64,000 nucleotides of DNA from Lolium rigidum (lineage: Eukaryota > Streptophyta > Magnoliopsida > Poales > Poaceae), in assembly GCF_022539505.1 (NCBI RefSeq), contig NC_061510.1, forward strand, positions 278,462,330-278,526,329, written 5' to 3'. A model generated the notes under the pieces. That model saw only the letters and a program-made list of their open reading frames with translations. It was not told the origin of the DNA and did not search any database. Within the stretch, counting starts at the first letter, position 1. Every line of letters starts with the position of its first letter. Below are positions 10,792 through 20,840 of the stretch, piece by piece. The position numbers and the translations under genes are program-made.

Positions 10792-11973
10792 ATGGCCCCG
10801 CCAACTCGCGGCACCAATCAGGATGCGATGATGCAGATGTTGCAGATGATGATGGCAGATAGAGAGGCTGAAAGAGCTGAAAGGCAAGCCAATATCGCTA
10901 CACTGCAACAGATCGCTCAGAACAACCAAGGCCATGGAAACCATGATCACCCGGGATCCAAGCTAAAGAACTTCCAGAACACTAACCCACCTGTGTTCAG
11001 CAAGACTGAAGAGCCCCTTGATGCTGATGATTGGCTCCAAACCATGGAGAACAATCTTGAAGTTGCCGGAGTGGAAGCCAATGATAAGGTGATGTTTGCT
11101 ACGCACTACTTGGCAGGACCTGCACGAGCCTGGTGGACGAGTGCCCGTGCATTGAATGTCGGACAGATGATGACCTGGGCAGATTTCAAGCTCAAGTTCA
11201 GCAAGTATCACGTGCCACCGGGTCTGATCAAGAAGATGAGGGACGAGTTCAGGGAACTCAAGCAGGGCAGAATGATCGTGGTGGAATACCGCGACAGATT
11301 CCTCACTCTGTCAAGGTACGCCCCGGATGAGACCGACACCACCGAGAAGAGGAAGGAGAGATTCTTGGACGGACTGCACGATGAGATGCAGACTGTGCTG
11401 GTCAACATTCCTTTTGCTGATCTTGAAGCCCTAGTTGACTCCGACATCCAGATGGAGGGCAAACTGAACCAAGCCAGCGAGAACCGCAAGCGCCGCATGA
11501 TGCACCAGAGTGAGCCTAGCAATACCCCAAGGTATCGCCCCAGCTCAAGCAGAGGGTTTTCCCCAAGAAACAACAAGCCCCAGATGCAGATGTCACGTCC
11601 GGGTTTTCAGAACCGGAGTGGAGGACACCTTAGGCCAGGAGGCCACCACAACAACAACAACAACCCCCACCATGCCAACACCAACCACTTCAACCGCGCC
11701 CCGATGAGAGCCCCCGGCAACAGCAACCCCAATAGCTCCAACACTGCTCCGAGGACTGGGAGCAACGCTATCCCCGTCACCCCCAAGGACAAGTCCACCA
11801 TCACCTGCTATGAATGCGGAGTTGTGGGACACTACTCCAACGAGTGCCCCAAGAGGATTGCCAAGACTGCCCCCAACACCGCTGCACCTACTCAGCAGCA
11901 ACGCCGTGTCTCCACCGGCAGAAAGTTCACCCCAACAACCCCAACAACCGCAGCGGCCGCCTCTTTCACATGA
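10792..11973 (+). CDS. gag: Element A Gag (nucleocapsid) polyprotein
   Basis: 393 residues. Residues 1-60 are Met/Gln-rich. The retrotransposon gag domain spans about 60-230 (ADDWLQTMENNLEV, HYLAGPARAWWTSA, FKLKFSKYHVPPG, FRELKQGRM, YRDRFLTLSRYAP). A Pro/Asn/Arg-rich linker follows, then a CCHC zinc knuckle CYECGVVGHYSNEC at residues 339-352 (11806-11847). Gag forms the virus-like particle and packages the RNA. It is intact to the knuckle, but the frame slips at about 11940 so translation ends at 11973 instead of running into protease. In Tekay elements gag and pol normally form one frame, so the TGA is probably a decay product. Confidence 0.9.
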   Translation: MAPPTRGTNQDAMMQMLQMMMADREAERAERQANIATLQQIAQNNQGHGNHDHPGSKLKNFQNTNPPVFSKTEEPLDADDWLQTMENNLEVAGVEANDKVMFATHYLAGPARAWWTSARALNVGQMMTWADFKLKFSKYHVPPGLIKKMRDEFRELKQGRMIVVEYRDRFLTLSRYAPDETDTTEKRKERFLDGLHDEMQTVLVNIPFADLEALVDSDIQMEGKLNQASENRKRRMMHQSEPSNTPRYRPSSSRGFSPRNNKPQMQMSRPGFQNRSGGHLRPGGHHNNNNNPHHANTNHFNRAPMRAPGNSNPNSSNTAPRTGSNAIPVTPKDKSTITCYECGVVGHYSNECPKRIAKTAPNTAAPTQQQRRVSTGRKFTPTTPTTAAAASFT

Positions 11974-12343
11974 GTGCGGAAGAAGCCCAGGAAGCGCCAG
12001 ATGTCGTGCTGGGTATGTTCTCTGTTAATTGAGTACTGCAAGAGTGTTGTTTGATTCTGGAGCATCGCATTCGTTTGTTACTGAAGATTTTGCATGCACT
12101 AGTAAGATTCAACCCATCAGTTTGAAGCATGTCATGATAGTTCAAATACCTGGTTCAACTACAAAAGCTAGAAAAAATTGCAAAGATGTACCCATCAGAA
12201 TTCATGAAATAGATTTTTATGCAAATTTGATTGTTCTGGGAGCAAAAGGTTTGGAAGTAGTACTGGGTATGGATTGGATGTCCAAACATCATGGACTGAT
12301 TGATTGTGCCAAGAAGGCCATCACCATGACTAGTAGCACATGA
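11970..12343 (+). pseudogene. pro: Element A protease region
   Basis: An aspartic protease of the retropepsin type that would cleave the Gag-Pol precursor. The sense frame resumes at about 11970 (MSAEEAQEAPDVV), slips again near 12030, and then shows the catalytic motif FDSGASHSFV (about 12050) and the flap-region motif VVLGMDWMSKH (about 12260). It ends at an in-frame TGA at 12341-12343 that separates it from RT. Two frameshifts and one stop mean it cannot be made as part of a polyprotein. Confidence 0.85.
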
Positions 12344-14502
12344 GTGTTAGTAGAACACATATCTGAAAGACTGCCCAGAAAGTTTACCTGCAACCAGAGT
12401 TTAGCCAAACCCAACTTGGATCAGATCAGGGTCGTCTGTAGATGCCCTGATGTGTTTCCGGATGATCTACCCGGTATGCCCCCAGATCGGGATATCGAGT
12501 TTATCATTGAGTTAATCCCTGGAACAGGACCCATATCCCAGAGAGCTTATAGCATGAACCCGGCAGAATTAGTGGAGTTGAAGAAGCAACTGGATGATAT
12601 GCTAGCCAAAGGTTTGATCCAACCAAGTGCATCACCCTGGAGGTCGCCAGTTTTGTTTGTGGATAAGAAGGATGGTGCCAACCGTTTATGTACGGATTAC
12701 CGTAAGCTTAACGATGTCACCATCAAGAACAAATACCCCTTGCCAAAGATAGAAGACCTGTTTGACCAGCTGACCGGTGCCAAAGTGTTCTCTAAGATTG
12801 ATCTTAGGACTGGTTACCATCAACTGAAGATTCGTGCAACGGATATCCCCAACACTGCCTTCACCACCAGATATGGGTTGTATGAGTACAATGTCATGTC
12901 ATTTGGATTGACCAATGCCCCCGCTTACTTCATGAACCTCATGAATAAGATCTTCATGAACTTCTTGGACAAGTTTGTCGTTGTTTTCATCGATGACATC
13001 CTAATCTACTCCAAGTCCGAGGAAGAACATGAGCAACACCTGGAGATCATCCTAGAAACCCTTAGACAAGCACCGAGCTTGTATGCCAAGTTCAGCAAAT
13101 GTGAGTTTTGGTTGAAGGAAGTAGGATTCCTGGGACACATCTTGTCTGTAGGAGGAATTGCCGTTGATCCTGCAAAGATCAAGACCGTTGCAGAATGGAC
13201 TGCCCCAACCACTCAGACTGAAGTCTGTGCATTTCTCGGATTAGCCGGATACTACCGCAGATTTGTTGAAGGATTCTCAAGCATAGCAAGACCAATGACT
13301 CAACTGTTGAAGAAGGACAAGAGGTTTGAATGGACTGACAAATGTGAAGAGAGCTTCCAGAAGCTCAAGACAAGGTTAACCACAGCCCCAATATTGATCA
13401 TGTCGGACATCACCAAGCCATTTGACGTGTACTGTGACGCCTCCAAGATTGGTCTTGGATGTGTGTTGATGCAAGAAGGCAAGGTGATATCATACCTGTC
13501 GAGGCAACTGAAGCAACATGAGCAGAATTACCCAACCCATGACATAGAACTTGCAGCAGTGGTGTTAGCCCTGAAAGTTTGGCGTCATTACCTCATGGGT
13601 AATCGATGCGAGATTTATTCGGATCACAAGAGCTTGAAGTATATCTTCACCCAGAAGGAGCTGAACATGAGGCAAAGAAGATGGTTAGAGTTAATTAAGG
13701 ATTACGATATGGAAATTCACTACCACCCCGGCAAGGCCAATGTGGTAGCGGATGCGTTGAGTAGACTGCCGTGTCAGTTGAACTCCATGATCGCAGAAGA
13801 GCAACCGAGTTTGCATCAAGAATTTGAGCAGTTTAGAATGGAGCTAGTTAGTGAAGGATTCCTAGCAAGCATTGAACTCCAACCTACCTTGATTAGTCAG
13901 ATAAAGGAAGCTCAGAAGGGAAATGCTAGTATTGACGGAATCAAGAGCCAAATAGCTGCAGGAAAGGCACCAGTATTCACCGAAGATGAAGAAGGAGTGC
14001 TTTGGTACAATGGACGCCTATGTGTGCCGTCAGATTCAGAGTTGAAGCAAGTTATCCTGAAGGAAGCCCATGACACCCTTTACTCCATTCATCCCGGAGG
14101 AACCAAGATGTATCAAGATTTGAAGGAACAATTTTGGTGGCATGGAATGAAGAGAGAAATCGGAAGCTACATCGCCAAGTGTGATATCTGTCAAAGAGTC
14201 AAAGCAGAACATCAACAACCTGCAGGATTGCTGCAGCCACTACAGATTCCCGAATGGAAGTGGGATTCGGTAGGAATGGACTTCATCACCGGATTGCCCA
14301 AATCTAGTAAAGGAAATGATTCCATTTGGGTAGTGGTCGATAGATTGACCAAGGTCGCTCATTTCATCCCCGTCAAGACCACCTACCAAGGACCAAAGCT
14401 AGCTGAGTTGTATATCTCACGGATAGTCAACCTGCACGGAACTCCGAAGTCAATCGTGTCAGATAGAGGATCCCAACTCACCTCAAGATTCTGGCAGAAA
14501 GT
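12344..14502 (+). pseudogene. pol: Element A reverse transcriptase, RNase H and N-terminal integrase
   Basis: About 719 uninterrupted codons. RT spans about residues 55-270: [35 protein letters not shown], and the catalytic FIDD at 12986-12997. RNase H is at about 340-490 ([42 protein letters not shown]). Integrase begins with an HHCC zinc finger ([10 protein letters not shown] to CDICQRV, near 14090-14200), then the first catalytic Asp (MDFITGLP, about 14280) and the second ([12 protein letters not shown], about 14460). Element B then interrupts it after residue K of FWQK; 11 foreign codons and a stop follow. The rest, including the catalytic Glu, is at 24952-25782. Confidence 0.93.
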
Positions 14503-15666
14503 TGTTGCCTGCCAAAACTCACCGGCGAGCAGTGGTTAAGCAACACGAAGAGCCGGGAGGCTCCCACGACCGCTTAGTGGGCCCTGGCGCCTCGCGTCGT
14601 CCCGCAAAGTCCTAGCACACGTCCAGGCGGTTGCAAGGGCGTGCCACCTGACCTAGACCTGGTCAGGAAGGTGTTGGATTGCTTCGACTAGTCTCCTGCA
14701 TGGTAGACACGTAAACATTAAATACGAGCCCGATCGGCTCTCAGGTTGCCCTGTGGATCGGCTCAAAGAGCCGATCGCCCCATGATTCGCGTTGGATTTA
14801 CGATGACATGGGGATCCTGCTTGATCAAAACAAAGCTGAACCAATCTACGACAGTTTAGGGTTTTCACCGCATAACCGGAACATCCTACGCGTAGCTGGG
14901 CCTAACAGATACGAAAGATGATGGAAACTACTCCTAAAAGAGGCCTAAAAACCAACATTAAGTCAATTCCCGGAACATCCCTTGTAGGAACAGTAAAACA
15001 ACACCTAACGCACTACCGGATCATCCAACCCCAGCATAAGGCCTAATCATGCAGATATTAAACTAATCCTTGAAGAACAAGGAGCATCTATAACAGATCG
15101 GATCTACTAAGTAACGAACAAGCAAGGTGCTGCCCTTACACCTGGATAGGTGCAAGGACAGCTAGATATCGAAGGACAGCATTGCTAAGCAAATATGTGT
15201 AAGAAAAGCATCAATGCAAGCCCCAAAACATCTACGATAAATAGTGCTACTCGCCATCAACAATGCTTCAAAGCACGAGTAACACAAGGTAATCGAATAA
15301 ACGTGTATCGCCTAGATCGCAAGATGCGATCTAGGCAAGCATGATGCTTACCCGGAAGAAACCCTCGAAATAAGGGGTGGCGATGCGCCTGGTTTGTGTT
15401 TCTTGTGAACGTGATTGTCCTCGATTTCAATAACCCTAAGTACATATTTATAGTCCAAGGGACTTTCTAATCCGGAAGCACACCTAACCGTGTACGAGCC
15501 AAACTCTATCTTTAATTCTAAAAAACGACCTAATAATATACAGATACACGGGCAACTTAGCCCAAAGTCTCGTGCGAGGCCGCTTCAGATATTCTCCACG
15601 TGCATCTTCCTCAAGCCCATCTTCATCACGGCCCAACTCCCATGCAGTCAAATTCTGGCGATAACA
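14503..15666 (-). repeat. Element B 3' LTR
   Basis: 1164 bp, starting TGTTGCCTGCC and ending GATAACA in plus coordinates. It pairs with 23792-24946. It contains an inverted pair TAGATCGCAAGATGCGATCTA at about 15312-15332. Confidence 0.92.
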
Positions 15667-15684
15667 CATGCCCCCCTGGTTTTG
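15667..15684 (-). other. Polypurine tract of element B
   Basis: Directly next to the 3' LTR. On the minus strand it reads AAAACCAGGGGGGCATG, the plus-strand DNA primer used in reverse transcription. Confidence 0.8.
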
Positions 15685-15865
15685 GCAATAGTAATTCCAA
15701 AACCACTCTGTTTTTCCTTTTCTTCGTCGTGTCAAATCGGGGCAGAACAGAACCGCCACGGTATCCCTTCATCATGATGCCTTGCCTTCTCAACTTCTGC
15801 GCGATTGACAGCTTTGGCACCGTATCCTTGAAAACTGCTCAAGCATTAAATTTCCACTATACCCC

Positions 15866-15875
15866 CTCTATTTAA
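15866..15875 (+). promoter_or_regulatory. TATA-like promoter of element B antisense ORF
   Basis: CTCTATTTAA lies about 70 bases before the ATG of the plus-strand acidic ORF, followed by a C-rich leader. It sits outside the LTR, so the antisense gene appears to have its own core promoter. Confidence 0.5.
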
Positions 15876-15942
15876 CCGCATCGAGTAGTTTGCTTCTTCA
15901 TCCTCTTGCTCCACACTAGTCACCGAAAAACCCTCCTCCAAC

Positions 15943-16461
15943 ATGGACTCATCCTCCTCCTCTGCTGCATCGGCTCTCTCCTTCCAATCTTCCTCTTCAG
16001 ATGAGCTGATGCCAGGGCCCGGCCAATGGTATGAGCCGGAGTGGGACTTCGACTATGTGCCAGATGGCCCACCCGAGGCCCTCGTCGGGTCAGATGGCGA
16101 CTTGCCCCTGACCGATGGGGAGGACGACCTCCGGTTCCTCATCGACGGGGAACTGGTGGCGGAGAGCGAGGATGACCTCCTCTCCTGGGGTAGCTTCACC
16201 CCCTCCGACGAAGAGGAAGAAGAGGAGGATGAGGAGGACGACGTCTCCTCCAACGAGGAAGAAGAGGAGGGCAACACCTCCTCCGACGAGCCGCCGGCGA
16301 AGCGCTTCCGCGGCTGGGCCTGGTCGGATGACGACGAAGACGACGATGATGAGGAGGAAGAAGCCCCCATTGAGGGCTACGGCAGTAGCGACGAGGAGCC
16401 CGCCAGCAGCAGCACCGGCGGCGGCTACAGCGGTGACGACGAGGACAGCGACGGTCCTTAG
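15943..16461 (+). CDS. Element B antisense ORF: acidic Ser/Glu/Asp-rich protein
   Basis: 172 residues, uninterrupted, on the strand opposite to B's gag and pol. It opens with a Ser-rich stretch, continues GPGQWYEPEWDFDYVPDGPPEAL and DLRFLIDGEL, and then long Glu/Asp runs alternating with Ser and Gly. A possible short basic motif PPAKRFRGWAW (about residues 118-128) could be a nuclear signal. It has a TATA-like box 70 bases upstream and AATGAAG near 16553 as a weak polyadenylation signal. Tat elements such as Grande and RIRE2 are known to carry an antisense gene in this place; its function is unknown. It is the only B gene without a stop or frameshift. The extreme composition means overlapping frames also stay open, so coding status rests on position, start context and length. 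Confidence 0.65.
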   Translation: MDSSSSSAASALSFQSSSSDELMPGPGQWYEPEWDFDYVPDGPPEALVGSDGDLPLTDGEDDLRFLIDGELVAESEDDLLSWGSFTPSDEEEEEEDEEDDVSSNEEEEEGNTSSDEPPAKRFRGWAWSDDDEDDDDEEEEAPIEGYGSSDEEPASSSTGGGYSGDDEDSDGP

Positions 16462-17027
16462 AGTAGGGACCTTTTAGCATAGGACTAGTGGTACCTCCTT
16501 TTGTTCTTCCTCCCTTGAGCAATCGGCTTTCTCTTTGTAAGAAATCCCTTTCTAATGAAGAAAATATTCCCCAATTAATTTTGCTTTCTTGTTAATTTTT
16601 TGCCGATTGTCCAACGAAGTCGCTGTTCAAAGAGCCGATGGCAAGGCATCGGCCTACACTACAAACGCGATTTGAGGCCAAACAGCTGCCTATTCACACG
16701 GTCAAACAGGTCCAGTCCATGTCCAAACTATCCTCCAACCTTAAACGCGCAGATTCAAATCCTCAGCAAATCCACTGGGAGATTCATCTCAGATATCATG
16801 GTCTCTAGTCTGAAAATGATCTGTTAACCCGCTCAATTGAGCTTGTTCCTCTAGAGTCGATAGCAATGTATCGGCTTTTATTATTCTGAAGTCGATGTCC
16901 GTGCATCGGCTGTACTAGTATACTGTTGTCTTCGCACATTTTCTCAAGTCGATGTTTGTGCATCGGCTGTGACTTGTATGTACACATTTTTCTTTTTACT
17001 GGCCGATTTAAAATCGGCCCCCATACC
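16462..17027. other. Element B spacer between antisense ORF and pol
   Basis: A non-coding stretch where the antisense transcript and the pol transcript would converge. It contains several copies of short motifs built on CCGAT/ATCGGC (for example GTCGATGTTTGTGCATCGGC near 16948 and GTCGATGTCCGTGCATCGGC near 16891), a local repeat of about 57 bp. The same ATCGGC motif recurs throughout B. Confidence 0.5.
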
Positions 17028-18812
17028 TCACTGCCCATTATCCCACATGCTTGGGAAATACTTCTTGAGATGCTGGCCATTGACAGCCACTGGGAACTTC
17101 ACACCATCCAACTGCTCGAGCATGTATGCATTTCCCTTTAAAACTTGGACGACTTTGTACGGGCCATGCCAATTTGGAGACCATTTACCATACACTTTAT
17201 CCTTCGTCCCCAACGGCAATACAGCTTCCCATACCAGATCACCAACTTGGAACTCTTTTGGCTTCACCTTCTTATTATATGCACGAGCCACCTTGGCTTT
17301 ATTCTCCTTGATTTTCTCAAGTGACCATAGTCTAAGTTCCGTTGCGTCCTCAATGTTGTCGCTCATCAGGGCTGCATATTCTTCAGCAGTTAAATCATTC
17401 TGAAACGTGATCCGTCTTGACCCAACTTTGATTTCCCAGGGTAACACAGCTTCTTGTCCATAGACCAGCTGGTATGGCGAGGTTTTTATTGCTCCATGAC
17501 ACGACATGCGGTAAGCCCACAAAGCCTCCGACAACACCTCATGCCATCGTCTAGGGTGCTCGTCGATTTTCCTCTTAATCAGCTTGATCAAGCTCTTGTT
17601 GGACGCTTCAGCCTGCCCATTTGCTTGAGCATAATATGGAGACGATCGGATCAACTTGATCCCCATGTCATCGCAGAACTTCTTCATCTCCTTCGACACG
17701 AAGACCGAACCTCCATCGGTCGTAATAGTCTGGGGAATCCCGAATCTATGAATGACATGTTCCAACACGAAACTGATAACATCTTTCGATGCTACTGACT
17801 TCATAGGGATGGCCTCCACCCATTTAGTGAAGTAATCTGTAATGGCCAGAACCCATTCATGGCCTTTGCTCGATGCAGGATGAATTTTGCCGATCATATC
17901 CATGCCCCAACCTCGGAATGGCCAAGGTTTGACAATAGGATTCATTGCTGATGCGGGTACCATCTGAATGCTCCCAAACTTCTGATATGCTTGACACCCT
18001 CTATAATACTGGAAACAATCTTCAAGCATGGTAGGCCAATAAAATCCCGATCTTCTGATCAGCCACTTCATCTTATGAGCCGATTGGTGAGTTCCACAGG
18101 CACCTTCATGCACCTCGTGTAAGAGCCGATTGGACTCGGCTGGTCCCAAACATTTGAGAAGTAAACCTTCCAACGTCCTGTAGAACATGTCATCGCCAAT
18201 CAGTACGTACTTCATGGCCCTATATCTTATCCGTTTAGGTGCCCCCCGAGCCGAATCTTTCAAGTAATTGAAAATATCAGCTCTCCAATCATCGGGTTCC
18301 ATGAACTGCACCTCAAAATCGGCTCCATCTGCTACGTCCTTGTATCCTGACGCCGTTTGTGCGAGATCGTTCGCCTCGGTATTTTGCGACCTTGGGATCC
18401 AATGGAAGTTTATATATCTGAACCGTGTCATCAGCTCACGGCATTGTATCCATAATGGAAAGAGCGATTCGCTCTCACACTTGTACTCTTCCGTGAGTTG
18501 AGAAATCACCAATTTGGAGTCTCCAAAGATCTCAACCGCTTCCGCCCCAGCGTCCAGTAGCAACTCCATTCCCTTGCACATCGCTTCATACTCAGCAACA
18601 TTGTTGGTGCAAGGGGTAGCTATCCTGATGGAGAAGGAAAATGTTGCCCCCCGAGGCGAAACGAGTAGCACGCCGATGCCGCAACCATCCTCACGGACCG
18701 ATCCATCGAAGAACATGGCCCATGCACGCACAGATAGTGCGGCTACGTCCGTGTTTATTCGTTCAGCGATAAGATCGGCCAACGCTTGTCCCTTGACTGC
18801 TTTCGCAGGTCA
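17028..18812 (-). pseudogene. pol: Element B archaeal-type RNase H and integrase
   Basis: 584 codons after an in-frame TGA at 18810-18812. The N-terminal part is an archaeal-like RNase H (MFFDGSVREDGCGIGVLLVSP, NNVAEYEAMCKGMELLL, IFGDSKLVISQL), the second RNase H typical of Tat elements. Integrase follows: the zinc finger has HEVHEGACGTHQS but CQAYQK where CQxCQ is expected, so one zinc ligand is Tyr. The catalytic core shows Asp in ITDYFTKW, Asp in TTDGGSVF and Glu in NGQAEASNK. The C-terminal part (YNKKVKPKEFQVGDLVW, SPNWHGPYKV) ends close to LKKYFPSM. It integrates the cDNA into the host chromosome. The stop and the Cys-to-Tyr change argue against function. Confidence 0.9.
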
Positions 18813-20403
18813 ATACCGGATATCAAATTCCGATAACGCAAACATCCATTTGCCGAGTCGGCCTTTCAGTACAGGAGCCGACAACATGTGCTTGATGACA
18901 TCCGATTTGCATATGATGATGATTTCTGCCGACAGACAAGATGTGCTGGATCTTGGTGCAGGTGAAAAATAGACAGAGGCACAACTTTTCAATTTCAGGG
19001 TACCTTGTTTCTGCATCCAACATCCTTCTGCTGAGGTAGAAAACCACTTTTTCCAGACCATCATAAACCTGCACCACCACTGATGCGATGGAGGTGTCAG
19101 CCACTGATAAGTAAATGTAGAACGGCCTGTCCTGCTGCGGCGGAACTAACACAGGTGGCTTCGTTAGGTATTCCTTAATATCGTCAAATGCTTGTTGTTG
19201 CTCTGCCCCCCAGCGAAACTTCTCATCAGACTTGATTTTAACCAATCCCATGAACGGCTCGATTCGTCCTGACAAGTTAGAGATGAACCTTCTGACGAAA
19301 TTAATTTTGCCGATGAGACATTGGAGCTCCTTCTTCGTGGTGGGTGGCTTCATCGTTCGCACTGCCTCTTGACTTTTCAGGCCGATCTCAATTCCACGTT
19401 CATGAACCAAGAAACCCGAGAACTGACCGGCCGTCACACCAAAGGCACACTTCTTTGGATTCATTCTTAGTCCGAACTTCCTAGTTCGGTCCAGGACGTG
19501 TCGCAAATCCTCCAAGTGTCCATCTATCGAAACAGACTTGACCACCACATCATCGATGTAAATTTCCACCAATTTGCCGATTAAATCATGAAAGATGTAA
19601 TTCATGGCTCTTTGGTACGTTGCGCCAGCATTCTTCAGCCCAAAAGTCATGACTACATATTCAAACAAGCCCACCGAGCCTGGCACTCTGAATGCAGTCT
19701 TGTGTATATCTTCTGGAGCCATAAAAATTTGGTTGTAGCCGGCATTGCCATCCATGAAACTTAAAATTTTATGACCAGTAGCTGCATTGATCAATGTCTC
19801 CGCCACTGGCATTGGATATTCATCCTTTGGAGTGGCACTGTTGAGGTTCCGAAAATCTATGGCGACGCGCCATCGGCCATCCTTTTTCTCCACAGGTACG
19901 ACATTGGAAATCCATTCAGCGTACCCGCATGTCCTGATGAACCCGGCGTCCAACATCTTCTGGATCTCCTTCTTGACTTCCACCAAGATTTCGGCCTTCA
20001 TCTGTCGTGCTCGCTGCTGGAACGGCCGAAATCCTTTCTTCAGGGGGAGCCGATGATCAATGATGCTCCTGTCTAACCTAGGCATCTCCGTATAATCCCA
20101 TGCAAAACAATCTGGGTACTCTTTTAACAAGGCTATCATCAGGCCCCTGAGATGTGGATCTAACTTTTTGCTGATAAATGTTGGTCGTGGCTTATCCCCA
20201 GGACCAATGTCAATCTCTTCCAGCTCATCAGCTGATGTAAACCCATACCCCAGCTTTCCATCGCCTGCTAGATCAATGCTGAACACAGGCAAAGTGTATG
20301 TTGAGGATAATTTTGGCCGATTGCTAGAATCGGCCTCCTTTTTCATTGCTATGCTTGATGAGGGTTTACAACTTCTTGGCGCTTCACTATGGCTACGTGA
20401 CAT
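18813..20403 (-). pseudogene. pol: Element B reverse transcriptase and first RNase H
   Basis: A 526-codon frame at 18823-20403 encodes the linker, RT (HRLPLKKGFRPFQQ, VPVEKKDGRWR, FMDGNAGYNQIFM, FGLKNAGATYQR) with the catalytic YIDD at 19549-19560, and the connection to RNase H (ERGIEIG, AFDDIKEYLTKPPVL, VFYLSRRMLDAETRYPEIEK). Near 18945-18960 the frame slips; the proper continuation is in another frame (AEIIIICKSDVIKHMLS..., FALSEFDIRY), which ends at TGA 18810-18812. It would copy the RNA genome to DNA and degrade the RNA. Confidence 0.9.
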
Positions 20404-20489
20404 GATCGAGGGGAGATTCTTGCTTTTTATTTTTTGGGGCCGATCGCAGGGATCGGCCTTGCCACGTACACCTACTGATTTAGATCTTG

Positions 20490-20840
20490 TTACTCTGTCG
20501 GGCTGGTGGATAAGACCAGCCTCACCCCGTTTTTTGAAGCTTCGATGCGCTCACAGCCGTCCAAACTGATTCCAGAGAGCGGCTCTTGGTCGTTTGCATC
20601 CCAAATATTCATGGCAGCTAGTGAGATTTCGATTGAGTCATCTGCCTGAACCACCTCCACATCATCTCCATCCCACTGTATGATGCATTGGTGCATTGTT
20701 GATGGAATGCAACAGTTAGCGTGAATCCAATCCCTTCCAAGCAGGACAGCATAATTGCTCTTGCTGTCGACGATGAAGAACGAGGTAGGTATGGTTTTTC
20801 GGCCTACGGTCAGATCTACATTCAGAACACCTTTTGCTTC
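20490..20840 (-). pseudogene. pro: Element B C-terminal protease and linker
   Basis: After a frameshift near 20830 the protease continues (SFFIVDSKSNYAVLLGRDWI, matching the retropepsin LGRDW motif), followed by a linker (QWDGDDVEVVQADDSIEIS) and a stop at about 20490. The N-terminal half with the catalytic Asp is in the gag frame. Confidence 0.75.

Noticed and set aside
15484..15875. Open frames of 91-95 codons at the end of B's LTR
   Set aside because: Frames on both strands overlap, cross the LTR end and carry no domain. The similar frame at 24770 runs straight into element A's integrase.
16053..16522. Arg/Pro-rich and Ser-rich frames overlapping B's antisense ORF
   Set aside because: Shadows of the GAG/GAC-rich acidic ORF: codon repeats keep the other frames open.
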